DNA of 64,000 bases from contig OX246741.1 in assembly GCA_945910005.1 (NCBI GenBank), positions 7,630,611 to 7,694,610 of the forward strand. Reading direction: 5' to 3'. The position numbers and the translations under genes are program-made. Shown in pieces: positions 12,260-26,224 of the stretch. Each line of letters begins with the position of its first letter. Positions within the stretch are counted from its first letter, which is position 1. The DNA comes from Isoperla grammatica (taxonomy: Eukaryota > Arthropoda > Insecta > Plecoptera > Perlodidae). The notes under the pieces are model-generated. The model did no database searches. It saw only the letters and a list, made by a program, of their open reading frames with translations, and had not been told where the DNA came from.

Positions 12260-15200
12260 CCAGATGTGATGACGAATGCAGGTGTAAAGTAATCTTGGGC
12301 CCACTATAGTAATAAATTGAGTAATGTATCGCACGAAAATCTGTTCTTGTATAACTAAGTGGGTAGACTATATACACAAATTTATTTATTGAGAAATTTC
12401 CTTTTGGTTGCTTTCAAAAAACCCTTGGAAAATAATTTTTATTTTAGAGTTTCCCTGGCAGGGATCGATCTTGCAACCTCGCAAACAATCTCGTTATGTA
12501 CTACTTTCGTCCCCGTTGTGACTTCCATCGTAAGTCGCGGTTTATCGTCGCATAAAAACATATTTTGTGAGTGGCGACGCGACGATCTTCTAACACGTTC
12601 CCCAGTAACTTGTAAATGTTTGGCGTTAACCGTGATTAATGTGGTGATATCTTCTCAAAGTGTTCTTGAAACTCGTGCAAAAATAGCTGAACTATCGCCA
12701 ACAACTATTAACTATATGAAACCGACAAGGGCGAGATTTTTGAGTCAAAATATGACCTTAGTTATGACGTAATGAATATAAAATTTAGCCTTGCATAAAC
12801 TGTGCCATTTAATTTTGGATCTACGGAACATTTAAACTTGAATGGAACATTAAAATTTGATCACAAAATAGTTTCGAGTAAAAATTCAAATGTTATTTTA
12901 AATCTTACAGTTAAATTAAATTTATGTTTATATATATCTTATTAAAAAAAAAACGAAGCTAATCGAGACGATAGTGGGTGATATACGAAGATGACCCGTG
13001 ATTTCCTTGCTTAGGCCAACGACAAATCAACGACTGTCACTAAGCTATAATGTCATACTCATTTTATAAAATGTTAATTTGTTATTCGTAGACCTTCTTA
13101 GAGGCTGTTGTAAATGGCTCCATGTTTATAGTATATGTGATCGTGGCCGATTCTGCAGACTAACGTATAAAGTAAGAAGAAAAGTTGAAAAAACTAATGA
13201 TTTTTTTGTAATTTTACCATATATTATGTCTGTAGAAGATGCGATTATAAAATGAATTTCCAAGTGTTTTAGTTTTAAAGCCTTGTTAAACCGCTCATAT
13301 GATACATTGTGTGCATTATCCTACATTCTTAAGTGTGTATATAAGTGGGATGTTAAGTGGGATGCTAAGTGGTTCGTGTCATGTTGGGAGGAGTTTCAAT
13401 CCTACCAGTAAAGTTTGGTTTATAGCGGAAACTGAGAACCCACACAGCGCCTATGAATACACCCACACTACAGCGCAACGAGGCGTGAAATGATGGTACT
13501 AATCTCGTGTTTTGTTCACACGACTGATCTGGGTCAAACTAGTTTGATTGGTGTAACTCTAATCAATAATAGAGTATTGCCGGGGTTTATATTACGGATC
13601 AAAATCATTTCGCTTGCAGTAGATAATTTTTTGTTATGCTTCGATAACAATGCGATACCGTCATAGCGCAGAAACTAAACGAGTACTTTTAGGATTAGTT
13701 TTGTGTCGTTAATAAATCAGTCCACATAGATTTCCGAGATCAAATAACATGTTCTTTAATTATATTAGAAGCCATTTTATTTCACGTACTCAAACATAAC
13801 TTGTTATAGTCATTTCATTGCTAGTTGTTACTTAAAATCATAAATATACTTCCATATTGAAAATGCTCTTTGGAATTGATTGCCTCGAAAGTAAATAGAA
13901 CAGAAAACAAACAGAAAAAAAGTTCCAAGTCTGATTAAAAGTAAACAATACATTCGGAATGGTTTTGACTTCTTATATATTCACAAATAGTTAAGTGCGA
14001 ACAAACTGGATTCACCATACTAGAACGGTTTTAACACAGTTGTTGTTGATTAATTAAATATGTTCTCCCGCAGCTTCTTTGATCTTCTGTTGTTCTCGAA
14101 CTCAGCGATAATGCCGCATGTTTGTGTAACAAACGTGGATGCTTTGTGTTTACGTGAGACGAATGCTGGTACCTTTAGGACTAGGTTGTGTCTGACTCAC
14201 TTTGAAGCGGTGGCTAAACGAGATAACGCCGACGTTAAACCTTGCATGGCGAACATGATTCCCTCATTTTACTCAACTGAGAGAGCTGAAAGCACGAGTG
14301 TAACATATCGGCACTCTTCACACTAAAGACATAACGATATCTTAAGTAATAAATTGATATGACACCACAATGAATGAAAACAACCGCTGTATCTTGTCTA
14401 TTTTTGCGTATTAAAATTTTTGAGCGTGACCTCAATTGTCAGCTGAATATAGACGAAGCGTTTGGGAAGAAAAACGAAAAGATTGCTATGGAGGAGACAG
14501 ACTTTGCTCGAGAAGCTATTGTACCAAAGCGGGATTTCTTTATCAGTGAACAGAATACTCCGCGTCCGTTGGTTGTGTCTACTGATCCGGAGAAGTTTAA
14601 TGTAACGAGACTTTACTGATCGAGGGTAATCCGATAGACTATCCGAGGGGCTTTAGAGAATAATTTAAATTACAATGAAGAATTCAACAAAGCCAACATC
14701 CAATTTGGGTAATTAAATTTGGTTACTCATCTGCTTCTTAATGCGCGGCGGCACTGTCTGGATTCCAATTAGTTTTCTTTTGAGGATGATTGAGGATTGA
14801 AGAACCTTCCTCCTCTGTTTAATGTATATATTAATGTTTCCTGGCTAAAGAAACTAGTATCTTTCAAATTGCTAAATTCATTCTGTTTCCTCTCGTCTCC
14901 CACAGACACTGATTGAAGAGGACGTTGTTAAATGCAGACAGAATGTTACTTGAAATACTGCATGCACTTTATTGAATAAGAGCGCCGTTAAACCTAAACG
15001 ACTGGTCGTTTACCACCGACATCGATACAGAACGTTTATCGTCCCTATGTTGTGATGATGATGGGTTCGATTTCGATACTTGACGACTCGACAATGCGCC
15101 ACAGAACCTCTCTTTATATTACACACACCCTTAAGGTAGATCGTAAAATAGATTTTCGATTTGTGAAAACCGGCAGCATCTACTAGACGAAACATTGATT

Positions 15201-18200
15201 TGTTTGAGATTCTAGAATCGATTATCACCATTGCATGATCTGGCTAGCGACGTAGGTAAATATTGGTATCTCCAGTCCCAATAGATTTAAATCTTTCTCC
15301 GGGAATAAGTTATCGTAACATTTCTGAGTATGGCATTAACAAGAAACTTGTTATGAACGTTATTTTGTCAATTCCCCATATAGATGCCAATTTTCATTTC
15401 CCTCATAATACAGTAACATTTCTAACAGATCGATCTAAAAAAAAAATGTATTTTGTATCCTTAAACACATTTTCAAGACTAAAATTTAAAAAAATTGGAT
15501 TTTCAGTGCATTGAAAAATGTTTGTAATAATGATCGAGAATGTGTGATTCACAAGGGAAGGGAGAGAACCCACATCCATCAGGTAGTTGATGGTCTTAAT
15601 GCTAAACTCTGCTTGATCGGTTAAAGTAGCGGACTAGAGGTGAATAACAAGTGGGGTGGAAACCAATGAAGATGAATGGTTGTTTTCTTTCCGCATCATG
15701 CGCGCCCCATACTGAACCAGACATTTAAAGGGGCCATCTCATCATTCTCCTACCGTACGTTGCATTAAAAACAATTATATTCTCTATCCATCTCTCTTTG
15801 ATTTTACTTGATCTGACGTTTTTACGTCAAGTTACTGAGTTTTCAAATACCGGAATGACTAAAGTACGCCGGCAGTGACGTCACTGGTAGAGAACCGAGC
15901 GCGATGCAACGGCAAAGCTCACCCGGTTATAGGGGTAGATTTCCTTCAGCTAGGTAGATTATAACTGTCTGCTAGAAAAACACTAGAATAGTTTCCGAAA
16001 CCAGCAGATCTATTTTTTAGTTGATGCTGTATTGGACTCGGCTATGTCGTAAGCTTTTATGTTGGACAACTTTAATTCAGGGTGTACGTGTAGATCAACA
16101 AACCTATGTTTATAATTTGTTTTAATAATTTATTGAAACTGCTTTATACACACAAGATGTCACTTTCTGATGCAACTTAACGTCTGCTTTTATTGGGTGA
16201 CTATCTACGAAGTACCTGTCAAGAGGTATAGGCATAAAGCCACCACTTTGCATGCAGACACAATACTCTCGTCGGTCGAGTGGAAACCAGTGTTCTAGCT
16301 TCAGCTGCCTCTATTATTAGAGTTGAACTTAACGTTCTAAGAACCCACGGACACGCCATGTTGGAAACATCAATCAATCATTTAACTACATTTACTGCAA
16401 CTAATGAATCAACTTGGCGCGCAAATAGTGACTGTTTTCCTTCTGGTTCATTTGCTTCATACGCCCGTTTTGTATAAGTTATTTTATAGCTTTCTGGAAT
16501 ACGGCACTAAGTGACATAAATCGACATGATTGAGATGTGCTTGATATTTTGGACGAAGATAATTCATTGAAAGACGTGCGGACTGATAGTTACACGGATT
16601 AACGCACATGACGTCGTTAAATGGATGTGGGACGGACAATGGGTGTATAATATAGGTTAATCGCGTCGCCCGGACCTCGAAGACAGAAATACCACACTCA
16701 CTACCTGCCTAGTCGCCTAGCTTCTTGGCGAACAGATATACTCCATTAAGACAAAGAAATTTAAAAAAAGAACCAAAGCAATAAATGTTACGAGGATTTC
16801 TTGGTGCAGTAGGCAATTCTTTTTATGTGACCTGTCTGTTTTTTTGTTTTTTTTTGCTCTTGAATTTTCAAGGAAAGTGTTTTAAATATCTTAAACATCT
16901 GAATCTAAAGTAGATTTCAGCTGTAAACAAGTATAAAATACGCACTTAACGTTGCATGGGCACTTTTAACTGTTTGTTATGTTTACGTAGAGTAGATAAT
17001 TCAGTCAAGATAAAGAGGTATGAATATTAATTGAAACTTTATACAAATAATGCATTTAAAAAGATTACACCAATTAACAAGGGATGTTAGTTATGTACAA
17101 ATAAGATCAATGTATTCAATGGAATGCTGATAATAGGCTTATATACGTTAAATATACCTTCTTATCTCTACACAAAATATACATTTTCTTCCTAGAAATA
17201 CGAACAATTCTATATCAAAGTAGCTAACAATAAGTTGATATTAGTAAGTCGTTTATTTAAATGCTTATTTATAGATTATGTTGTAATGATAACCATAACT
17301 TGACATCTATATTTCAATAGCTTGCACTTATATCACATTGATCGCATGACAGTGTTGCCAATACAATCTCATCTCACACTTAACTTCCTCCTGATTATTT
17401 CTCGCGAGTTTGTTTATTTAACGCAGTCACGGCACGACAACACATTAGCGACAAATAATTGCATAACTCCTGTTGGAACCAGACAAAACTCTAAAACTTT
17501 CTATTAGCCAACATTCTGACAAAAATAAACTATACGACAAACAACAACATAATGTTCACTGTTTTATTTTGTTTTCACAATTTTGAATGTTTCGAAAATA
17601 CACCAAACAACAGTCCCAGCAATTAATTGATTGAAGTAATCACAATGGGTACCTTGATCGTTGGTGAAGCTTGCTCTCTTACAGAATGCATCCCAAAACT
17701 TCCCTCTCATCGTCCGCTTGAGGCACCGATCTCCACCGCACTGAGAGTTGAGTGGAGTTATCAAGTAATACGTTTAGACGTGACGGGCCACAAATAACAC
17801 TTGGACGGGTTGAGGTAGCCGCTCGCCTCCAACAGAGAAACGTGAAACGGGTACGCGTGCTACAAATTCACACGGAATACGTCTACACTGTTAGAAATTC
17901 TATCAATTTAAACGCCGAATTACAACGTATATGCACATAGTTTTCACAAAGAAAGCTTCATTCATTATTTTCTTAGATGAATTATTAAGAGTGTATTCGT
18001 TAAAACTGAACGAAAATAACTTAGTTGAGCGTTATGATTGACTTGAATGTTTTCTTTCTTTAGTTAACCTGACCTATTTTCCGTAAAACTTGACGGAAAT
18101 GGACCAATCAGATTTAACCTGCGCAAACTGTGAACGCGTGAGCTGGACTGACGCAAACGTCTACAAATGACTGTCAAACTAATTAAGGAGGAACTATAAT

Positions 18201-21200
18201 TATTCACCTGTATATACCTAAATAAGTTGCCACAATATTTTAACGCGAGTTTACATGTAACACCATCATATGGATAGATTTAAGTAAATTCCAAAGTTGA
18301 AAATCCCCACCTTGAACCGGGAATCGAACCCTGTACATTCTTTATCGGAAACAGGAATAAACTCACAATACCAACAAGTTTAGTGTTACAAAATACAAAA
18401 TTATTTATACGGTAATAATTTTCAAAAAACAAACACTACAACTCTTTCGTAGACAATGTTAAGATTTCCTTTTCACTTGCTATTGAATGAAATCCCGAAG
18501 GAAAAGAAAAAGGAAAGGAAGCTGAAAGTTCTTTGTGAACCAACCCGAAGGTAGAGAAGTCAAACCTACACACATACAAGCTGCACTCTCCTCAATGGAA
18601 GACGAGAGTGTGATATTACAAAGCTCTACACGAAGCCACAAATTGAATTTAAGGATCAAAAGTCCCGTGATATTGCTATGGTGCCGATACAGGCTCTGTA
18701 GTTCAAATAGAAAATCCATAAGCTAGATAATTTCTTATTTTCCTGTTTACCAAAGAACTCTTGGCGTTCGGCTATTTTTAGCGCTACGAACTTGTTATTA
18801 ATAATTCAGTGTACTTGAGTGGGATTAACTCAGTCGCGACAAATCCCAGCTGTCGTCAAAAGTTTTGTTTGAAATCTAAATTGCATAACACTTTTTGTAG
18901 ATACACTGTCTGGCTATCTGTCTGTGAACTTCAGGTCCAGCACATACATATTATGCAAAACGTTATTTACATCAGGGACAATACAAATGACATGCAAATG
19001 TGCTCACACAGATATAAGTAACCGTACATTATGCAGTTATTCATACAACAAACGTTGTGTATCATTTCAAGCACATGTGATTCTGATTCGGGAGGCTGGG
19101 GTTTGATTTCCGATAAGGGCAATACGCCGCAAGTTATTCCAAGATTTTCTTTAAGGAACACTGGCCATCACTAAAGCAGCCCTTAAAAATTTGTTTCCGC
19201 CTACCAAAATAACAAACCATACTTGAATAATGAATGTGAAAACATATGATATGATTTATGTTTAAATTTATTAAATAAATTATACAAAATTAATATAATA
19301 TCATAATCGCTGTAGATTTATGTCTGAAAAAGGCACGTTTAGAAAAGTAATATTTATGCTCATACAGTAGACATTCGATTTTAACTATTCCTGTACGTAT
19401 TTGCGTTTAGTTTGTGTAATACAATTGATAAGTGCATCGTGGACACTGGACAGTAATACATTCGTCCTTGACATTGTCCTTGAGTAAGGTCGGTGCTAAC
19501 GAGAGTCGAGCGGAGACGCAAACATGTGTGCGAGTGTTGACATGTCGAAGTGATGCACTTTTATGGCCCTAGAGTTGTAGATATTAATAAATAATAACGG
19601 ACAATAATTTGTTTGAATCTGGATTCTAGAATGAAAAGCAACGTTAGGCTATAGATCTGTGGCCATAACCTTTTCTAAGATAAGTGTCTATTCTTTACTG
19701 TAGCAAATACCCACTATACCCACTACTACTTCTGCTATCGCTTCAAACTGCGGTATTCACACGTGACAATTTGTTTAGCTATTTAACACTTTTATTTTCA
19801 AGTAACGTCAAATTATTACCTTGTTTAAATTTTCATGTTGCCATAAACTTTGTACATGCTTGCCAAATATAAAATCTATAGTTTGCAGCATCTACCACGT
19901 TGCTTCGTATAATTTTTATTATATTCTTACATTTTTTAAATACATTTTCATGTTGCCCTGAAACATGTTGCACGATATTGTAGATATAAACGAATTGGAA
20001 CGTCACTGAAATATAAACATCCCTAAAACTGCTGACTTTTGTTGTTCATTAGTTCAAAGGATAATGTAATTATTAATAAAGATTAACAAAGTTGGGTGAA
20101 TTCGTACCTAAGCTTTTAGCTGTAAAACCGTAACACTACTCCACGACGTAGCCAAAGTTAATGTGACAATAAATCATGTAAATAAGTTGAGCTCTGTACG
20201 GGAGAGTTAATGAAGTGTGACAAACAGTTTGTGGTCATGTCGCAATAGTTCCTCATCTTCTTAGCAATGAGTCATTGACTGAAGAGCCGAGCACGTTTTA
20301 CAAGTTATTGCCTGAGAACATTTGCTCGTAAAACAGCTCTTTGTTTGTACTTTTTTTCTCTCTCTTTTAGAGACAAGAGATAAAAACATATTTTCTTGCT
20401 TGTTCGCTTCGGTTTGCTCCAAAGTGGTGATAAAAGTGGTTAGTAAAAAATCCTGATTACTTTTCCATGGCATTACTGTTTGAAACATGAAAAGAAAACA
20501 CGAACAACAAATTCATTCTTGAATACTGTTAGTGTTCTACTATATAACCAATGCAGCTTTTGTTAGAATAGACAACACTATAATATTATTGTCAACAGGT
20601 CTTTAGAAATTAAATTGCTTGGCATTATGTTGTTTTGGTTATTTGTTGTGTAATGCCATACTCGGCAGCTAGGTGGCATGAGGAAGTTGGGGAGTGATTG
20701 GAGGAAAGGGATAATTAGGGAAGGGAAGTCACCCTAGGGCCGCTAGGGGATATTCTACCCAGGCCCAGACGGAGATTTGTTGTAGTTTGCCACGTTGTTT
20801 TCTTTCTCATAACATACTTTTACCCTATACCCAAAACGTATTGGTAGTTGGTACGTTGTAAATAAAGTAATAACGAACTTAACGAATAACTCACAAGTCC
20901 ATTCTTAACTTCCGGTCCGTTTTGCAATGACCCTGAGCCACATTTCGTAGTAAGTCCGCGTTGATGCCAAAATATCGACTTGACAAGTAGTGAACGCGTT
21001 AGTGGGCATGCGCGGACCATGCGTCATGTATAGCACCGTACTACACCTTGCCGTGTGCTGGCCCCGCTTCGCGCTCGAGTTCGTCCGTCGCAATCAAAGT
21101 CCACCTGATTGGCTGTGACAGAGCTTAGCTTTCCGGACTTGTTATTCATTCATGTAGCTGTTACATACAAGCGTAGGTACTAAGGAGTAATAATAATGTA

Positions 21201-23089
21201 TGACCGACAGATGAGCTATTTAGCACGCGTTACTCCATATTATGTGTGTTTTGTGAAGCGATGAGTCAATTTCAGTCACCTGTATGTGTGGACCTCGGGA
21301 TTTCCCGATGTTGTCTCAGTCACAAATCAAAATTTTTAATGCTTAAGACGGTGTTAAATCTTCAATACCTACACCCGAGTCTACCGAGAAAGAAGGTCAT
21401 CAACTAATCATCATCTCATCAACTAGTATTAACATTCTATTTATTGAATTTCATGATAGTTTAGTTATTTCATTTCTTGAATTTGGAATGATTTTATTAC
21501 TTATTTACCTGCTTGTTCCATTACCCATTCACTTACAGTTATACATTAACGAATGATTCTGAGTATTAATAATTTCGAACTATTCAGCTCAGCCATTATA
21601 TATGTGTGGGTTGGTTTGAAACTTGAATTCATTCTTCATTTCTCTGCCATTATTTTGATCATTTCTACATATCCATTATCAGCCATATCCTGCATTATCT
21701 GTAGCATGTATTGATATTATCGTTTTCCTTTACTACCCACTATCTTAACTACCCTTCCAGTTGCCCTTCATATGCCCTTTATAAAGTTATGTCTTACAAT
21801 TCCAATTAAAATTCGCTCTGTATAAAGTTATATTTAACATTTCCAATTTAAACAGTCAATTTATCGTTTCTGTTGTGTTTCTGTTGTCTCACACGTTTCC
21901 CTGTTATTGGATCGTGTGTGTATCTTGACGTTAAACCCCATCAGATCAACGCGACAGTCTATTGCTGCAACAGATCTGCGCACATACGTCACTAATTAAC
22001 TCTTAATGCGCAGGTTAATGAGGTGAGCGCGTCTCGACAAATTAGCGAACACCTCGTGACGAAATAGAACGTGTGAGTCGCTAAGAACCCGCTGCTTCTT
22101 TGAGTCAGTAGGATGGGTGTGTGCGAATAGCGACTAAGCTACTTTGAATTATAGGGCTTGAATTGCTTTGCTCGCTACATGGCTTGTAATTGAGTCTGAC
22201 TTGAATTAGGCCAAGATTGTATGTTATTACGTCTTAGCACGTTTACAGGATTCTATCTAGCGGAATGTTGGTTAATCTATTACTAAATGTACATAATAAA
22301 TGGGAGAATATAAAAAAAGTGTATACTAATGTTAATTGCAATCTTGAAATTATACACTTGTAAAAATAAGCAGAATATTCCACTTTATATGTATATTATT
22401 AAGTGAAAAACGAGAGTTTACATTCAATTTATTCTTGTAAAATATAGCAGCATATTTTATCTAATGGTGGCCGAGTAGATACAAAAGTTCTCGCCTCCTA
22501 TTTTTGGAGGGGAAAACAACGAATCAGCTAGAAACTTCAAACAACGCTATTATTTATAAACTAAAGCTCACACTTAATGGGTGTGTTGTGTAGAGGTTTT
22601 GCCAACCAAAGGATTTGCCAAAGGATTTGTATACGTCTTAAACACATGTTCAGTGCGAAAAGAAAAGCGTAAAAACAACATTTTTAGTGAAGCGGTTTTT
22701 CATGTTTGTAGCATTGAAACATTGAAAGCCCTCTGTTAATAATATTGTAGTCTGTAAACACCCCTTCTATTAGACTAGAACATTCAACTGAATGAAAAAT
22801 TAAAGTTAATTATTGTGTATTCATTTTTGTTTTAATAAAATATTTATAAATCAATATTAATGTAAAACATTCGTACACCTTTCTAAAGAACGCTGTTCAC
22901 AAAAGTTGTTTGTATTTGTTGAATACATATACTTCACAGCGTGTATTGTATTACACATATGAGCGCGTCACGAACAATGGACAGTTCATCAACGTCACTG
23001 GCCGAAGACATACGGGACAACACCCGCCTGGCTACGGTAGATAAGACTTTCAACTACCAAAGCTGTGAGGCGTCCTGACAGTCTCTATT
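12260..23089. other. Long gene-poor region, probably intronic or intergenic
   Basis: About 10.8 kb of AT-rich DNA with only short unrelated open frames (the longest, at 12359-12772, has no motif). Isolated B-box-like words suggest degraded tRNA-derived SINEs near 12460, 18310 (AATCGAACCC, minus strand) and 19100. If the 32.7-kb first exon belongs to the SLC7 gene, this stretch would be intron. No exon with paired splice sites and a recognisable family was found. Confidence 0.4.
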
Positions 23090-23097
23090 GCCAACCA

Positions 23098-23374
23098 CAG
23101 TGGCGGATCCAGGGGCGATCGCCCCCCCCCTTGATTCTTGAAAAGCCAATTCTTTTCTATAATATGTTTCAACACCAGAAATATCGATGTTTTCTTGCGA
23201 TTATGACTATTTTACTATTTTAGTGAGTATTTGATATTATAGTGACTATTTTAGTGCGCAACTGCAGATAAAACATATTGAAAAATACCATCTCTAATGC
23301 CATAAAAACACCTTTTTGAACAAAATGCCTCAAACAATTTTTCCACCCTTGCAGAGGTCCTGGATCCGCCCCTG
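23098..23374. mobile_element. hAT-type MITE, 277 bp
   Basis: The left end CAGTGGCGGATCCAGG and the right end, read inversely as CAGGGGCGGATCCAGG, form TIRs with one mismatch. The exact 8-bp target-site duplication GCCAACCA lies at 23090-23097 and 23375-23382. An 8-bp duplication with CAGTGGCG termini is typical of non-autonomous hAT elements. There is no coding capacity. A C-tract follows the left TIR. Confidence 0.92.
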
Positions 23375-23382
23375 GCCAACCA

Positions 23383-25999
23383 GCGGGCTTAAAATACCGA
23401 ACGCTGGTTGGTCACAAGTCTCTAGTTGTTGCGTGACAAGTTTAAGTACTCATGTATCGTTTAGTTGTTAATTTTAAATAATTGCCAGGGGAAATGGAGT
23501 GATCCAATAAAACAAATGTATGGACATTATTAATTTTATATAAAAGTCATCGAGGGAATGACGGTGACCTTCGATATATTGAACAGTTTTTGGTTCTCGT
23601 CTGCGATTGGACAATCGCTAACAAACCCACATTGTCTATGACGTATTGTGTCACGACCTATTAATAACGTTGATATTGTTTCATGTATCGACCCCGAAAA
23701 AATGCATTTACCACCAAGTGATTGGATTTTTATTACTGGTGCTAAATTGGGTGAATGCTAAAATAAATCACTTAAATTTTATTGATATAGCCCAGCCATA
23801 ATTGAGAACATTTTAATATGCTTTGCAATTCAAACTGACAAGTGTGTGTGTGTGTGCTTGTAAATAAACACCATAAGAACAAGTTAGGCCTATCAATTAT
23901 CTTAATAGTTATTTATTGCCTGTAAAACAACCGAGTTGACCTACAAAATGGTTCATTTGTGACCTCGAGAATGAAGTAATTAATGGCAGTCTTATGACTA
24001 GCAAGTAAACACGTGGCTTGCTAGTTGCTTGTTTACTTGCTTGCTTGTAGACTGTCTTCTTCAGACAAATGGACGATTGAGAAAACCAAGTGTAAGATAG
24101 AAGCCAAAAGCCATAAAGCTATTTCGGCCGCTAAATAACTATTTCTATAACACGGGTAGGCCTAATCATGGGATTGTGGCGTTTTAAATAGTGAATACTT
24201 AGTTGCACAACCGAAGTTCTTGCACGTAGGCATGTTGCTTGACGGAAACGCGTGACCTGTTGAATAGAGTTGGAAGCTTTTCAATTTAGACGGTCTCACC
24301 CGCGTTATACGCTTTATAAAATATCTTGTTCTAACCTGTATTGAAACCTGGTGCTAAAACAATCCAAAATATTTCATTTTCATTTCTGTGTGGGCAAATG
24401 GAAAATATTGCGTCTCAAACATACTTTTTACAAACATTTCAACCTCAGTACTGTTCAACAATTGAAATTGATATGTCGTTAGTTTGAAATATGTTTTAAA
24501 ACATCATAACTTAGAAAATTCTAAAAACGTTTCGTTGAAATGACGAATAATATTTGTTTGACCTATCCAAAATTTTGAGAATGGTAAGTTCAGTCAACCG
24601 CTACAAAATTACAATGGGAATGTTTAATAGAGAATTACTTTTTGTACGCTATGAGAAACTGTTAAATTTGTCTCTTTAAACAGATAAAAACTCCAGATAA
24701 AAACTATTTTACCATCCCACAGCATTTTTGCGTTTCAACACGAATTTTACGTCTGCCAGTACCAATTTGCTTATTCAGCTCATAAAACGCTCCTTCGCAT
24801 ACATAAATTTCTCTCAAATGCGATACTTTTTCTTTTTACAAAATTCGTAATCCCAGCTATCCTTGGTCTCGAGCTGCGAAACACATAAAATGGAAGCGAG
24901 GACGGAATAAAGTAACAGCTTTATCAGCCTGTAAGCCACCGTCTTTACTGATCCCAGACACAGCCCGTGATTGTCTGATTGTTCGGGGTAACGAACCCGT
25001 AACTAATTGAATTAGACGATATTGCGAACATCGATTGGTCGAAGTCGAAATCGCGCAGAGCTGACCTAGGCCCGGCGAGACTAACCGATCAACTACGCTG
25101 ATCAATCAATTACATCAACCTAAACTAAGAATAGACATTCATTGAAGGAAACCGAACGCGATACATGCATGAATTAATAAACACGTGTATTTTGGTCGAC
25201 TTCCTCAATTGACTTGTTGTGAGGAATTATTTACGGGTGTAGCCTATGTGCTGTAATGGTGGAGGATCTGAGAGATGATGCTTCATTTATCCATCCTGCG
25301 TTCGAACCACGTTGAGTATTTGATGTTATACAATCATGTTTATTGCTTTTATTATTTATTTGAATTATTAAAGTTATCTTTACTAACTTTTAAATATCAC
25401 AATTATTACCACAATTATCACAATATTATTCACAACAAGGGATGAAACGTTTCACAATATAAACTGTATATTTCAGTAGATGAATCACGTGACTCCGTTT
25501 TAACATATTTTAGTAAGAATATATTTTTAAATCACAATTCCAATAGAGCAGTGTTCCGTAATAGATAAAATACATAAATGCCTACTTTAGGTTATATCAA
25601 CCGGATCCCGGCCCATTCACACCTATGTGGTAATCGTTCACGTGACACAATAATTTACATAGTAGTTACGTTACAACCCATTATCGAATGTGTGGGATTC
25701 AAATGAAATATTTATCTAATCACTCGATCGCACACGACGACTTCTGAAAATAGCCTCGCACACTTCCCGAAGGATTGCGTCAGACGCCGATGCGCGGGCG
25801 GGCGTCCCCCCCCCCCCCCCCCCCCCGGCTCACGTTAGCGCGGCGGGATATCCCCCCCCCCCCCCCCCACCGTGTGTGAGAAAGTCACTTCTAATACCGC
25901 ATATACCGAGATTATTGATTTCTATTCAATTATCTCGTCAATGCATCTGTGCGGAATGGATTATTCCTAGATGTTCCCAGTGCGGAATGACCGAAGACT
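23383..25999. other. Gene-poor stretch with two poly-C tracts
   Basis: AT-rich, with C-runs at 25806-25826 and 25852-25868 in a locally GC-rich island near 25.8 kb. A B-box-like GCGTTCGAACCACG occurs near 25300. No supported gene. Confidence 0.4.
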
Positions 26000-26224
26000 G
26001 CCTACAGTGTATTCCACGTAGAGATTGCAGTAGGTAGTTACATTTCTCTGCCACTGTCTACCCCCACCCACCCCTTGTGGCGAGTGCAAAAGTTAGTATG
26101 TGAAATATACCTGTCAAGATGTTCCTTATAGTCTTTGCACTCGCAGCAAGGGGTGGGTGGGGGTAGACAGTGGCAGAGAAATGCAGCTACCTACTGCAAT
26201 CTCTACGTGGAATACACTGTAGGC
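26000..26224. mobile_element. Fold-back element with ~98-bp arms
   Basis: Arms starting GCCTACAGTGTATTCCACGT and ending ACGTGGAATACACTGTAGGC are near-perfect inverse complements for about 95-100 bp, separated by a spacer of about 30 bp. Arms include the C-rich TACCCCCACCCACCCC and its complement. No clear target-site duplication and no ORF are visible. It is a snap-back MITE or a local inverted duplication. Confidence 0.85.
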
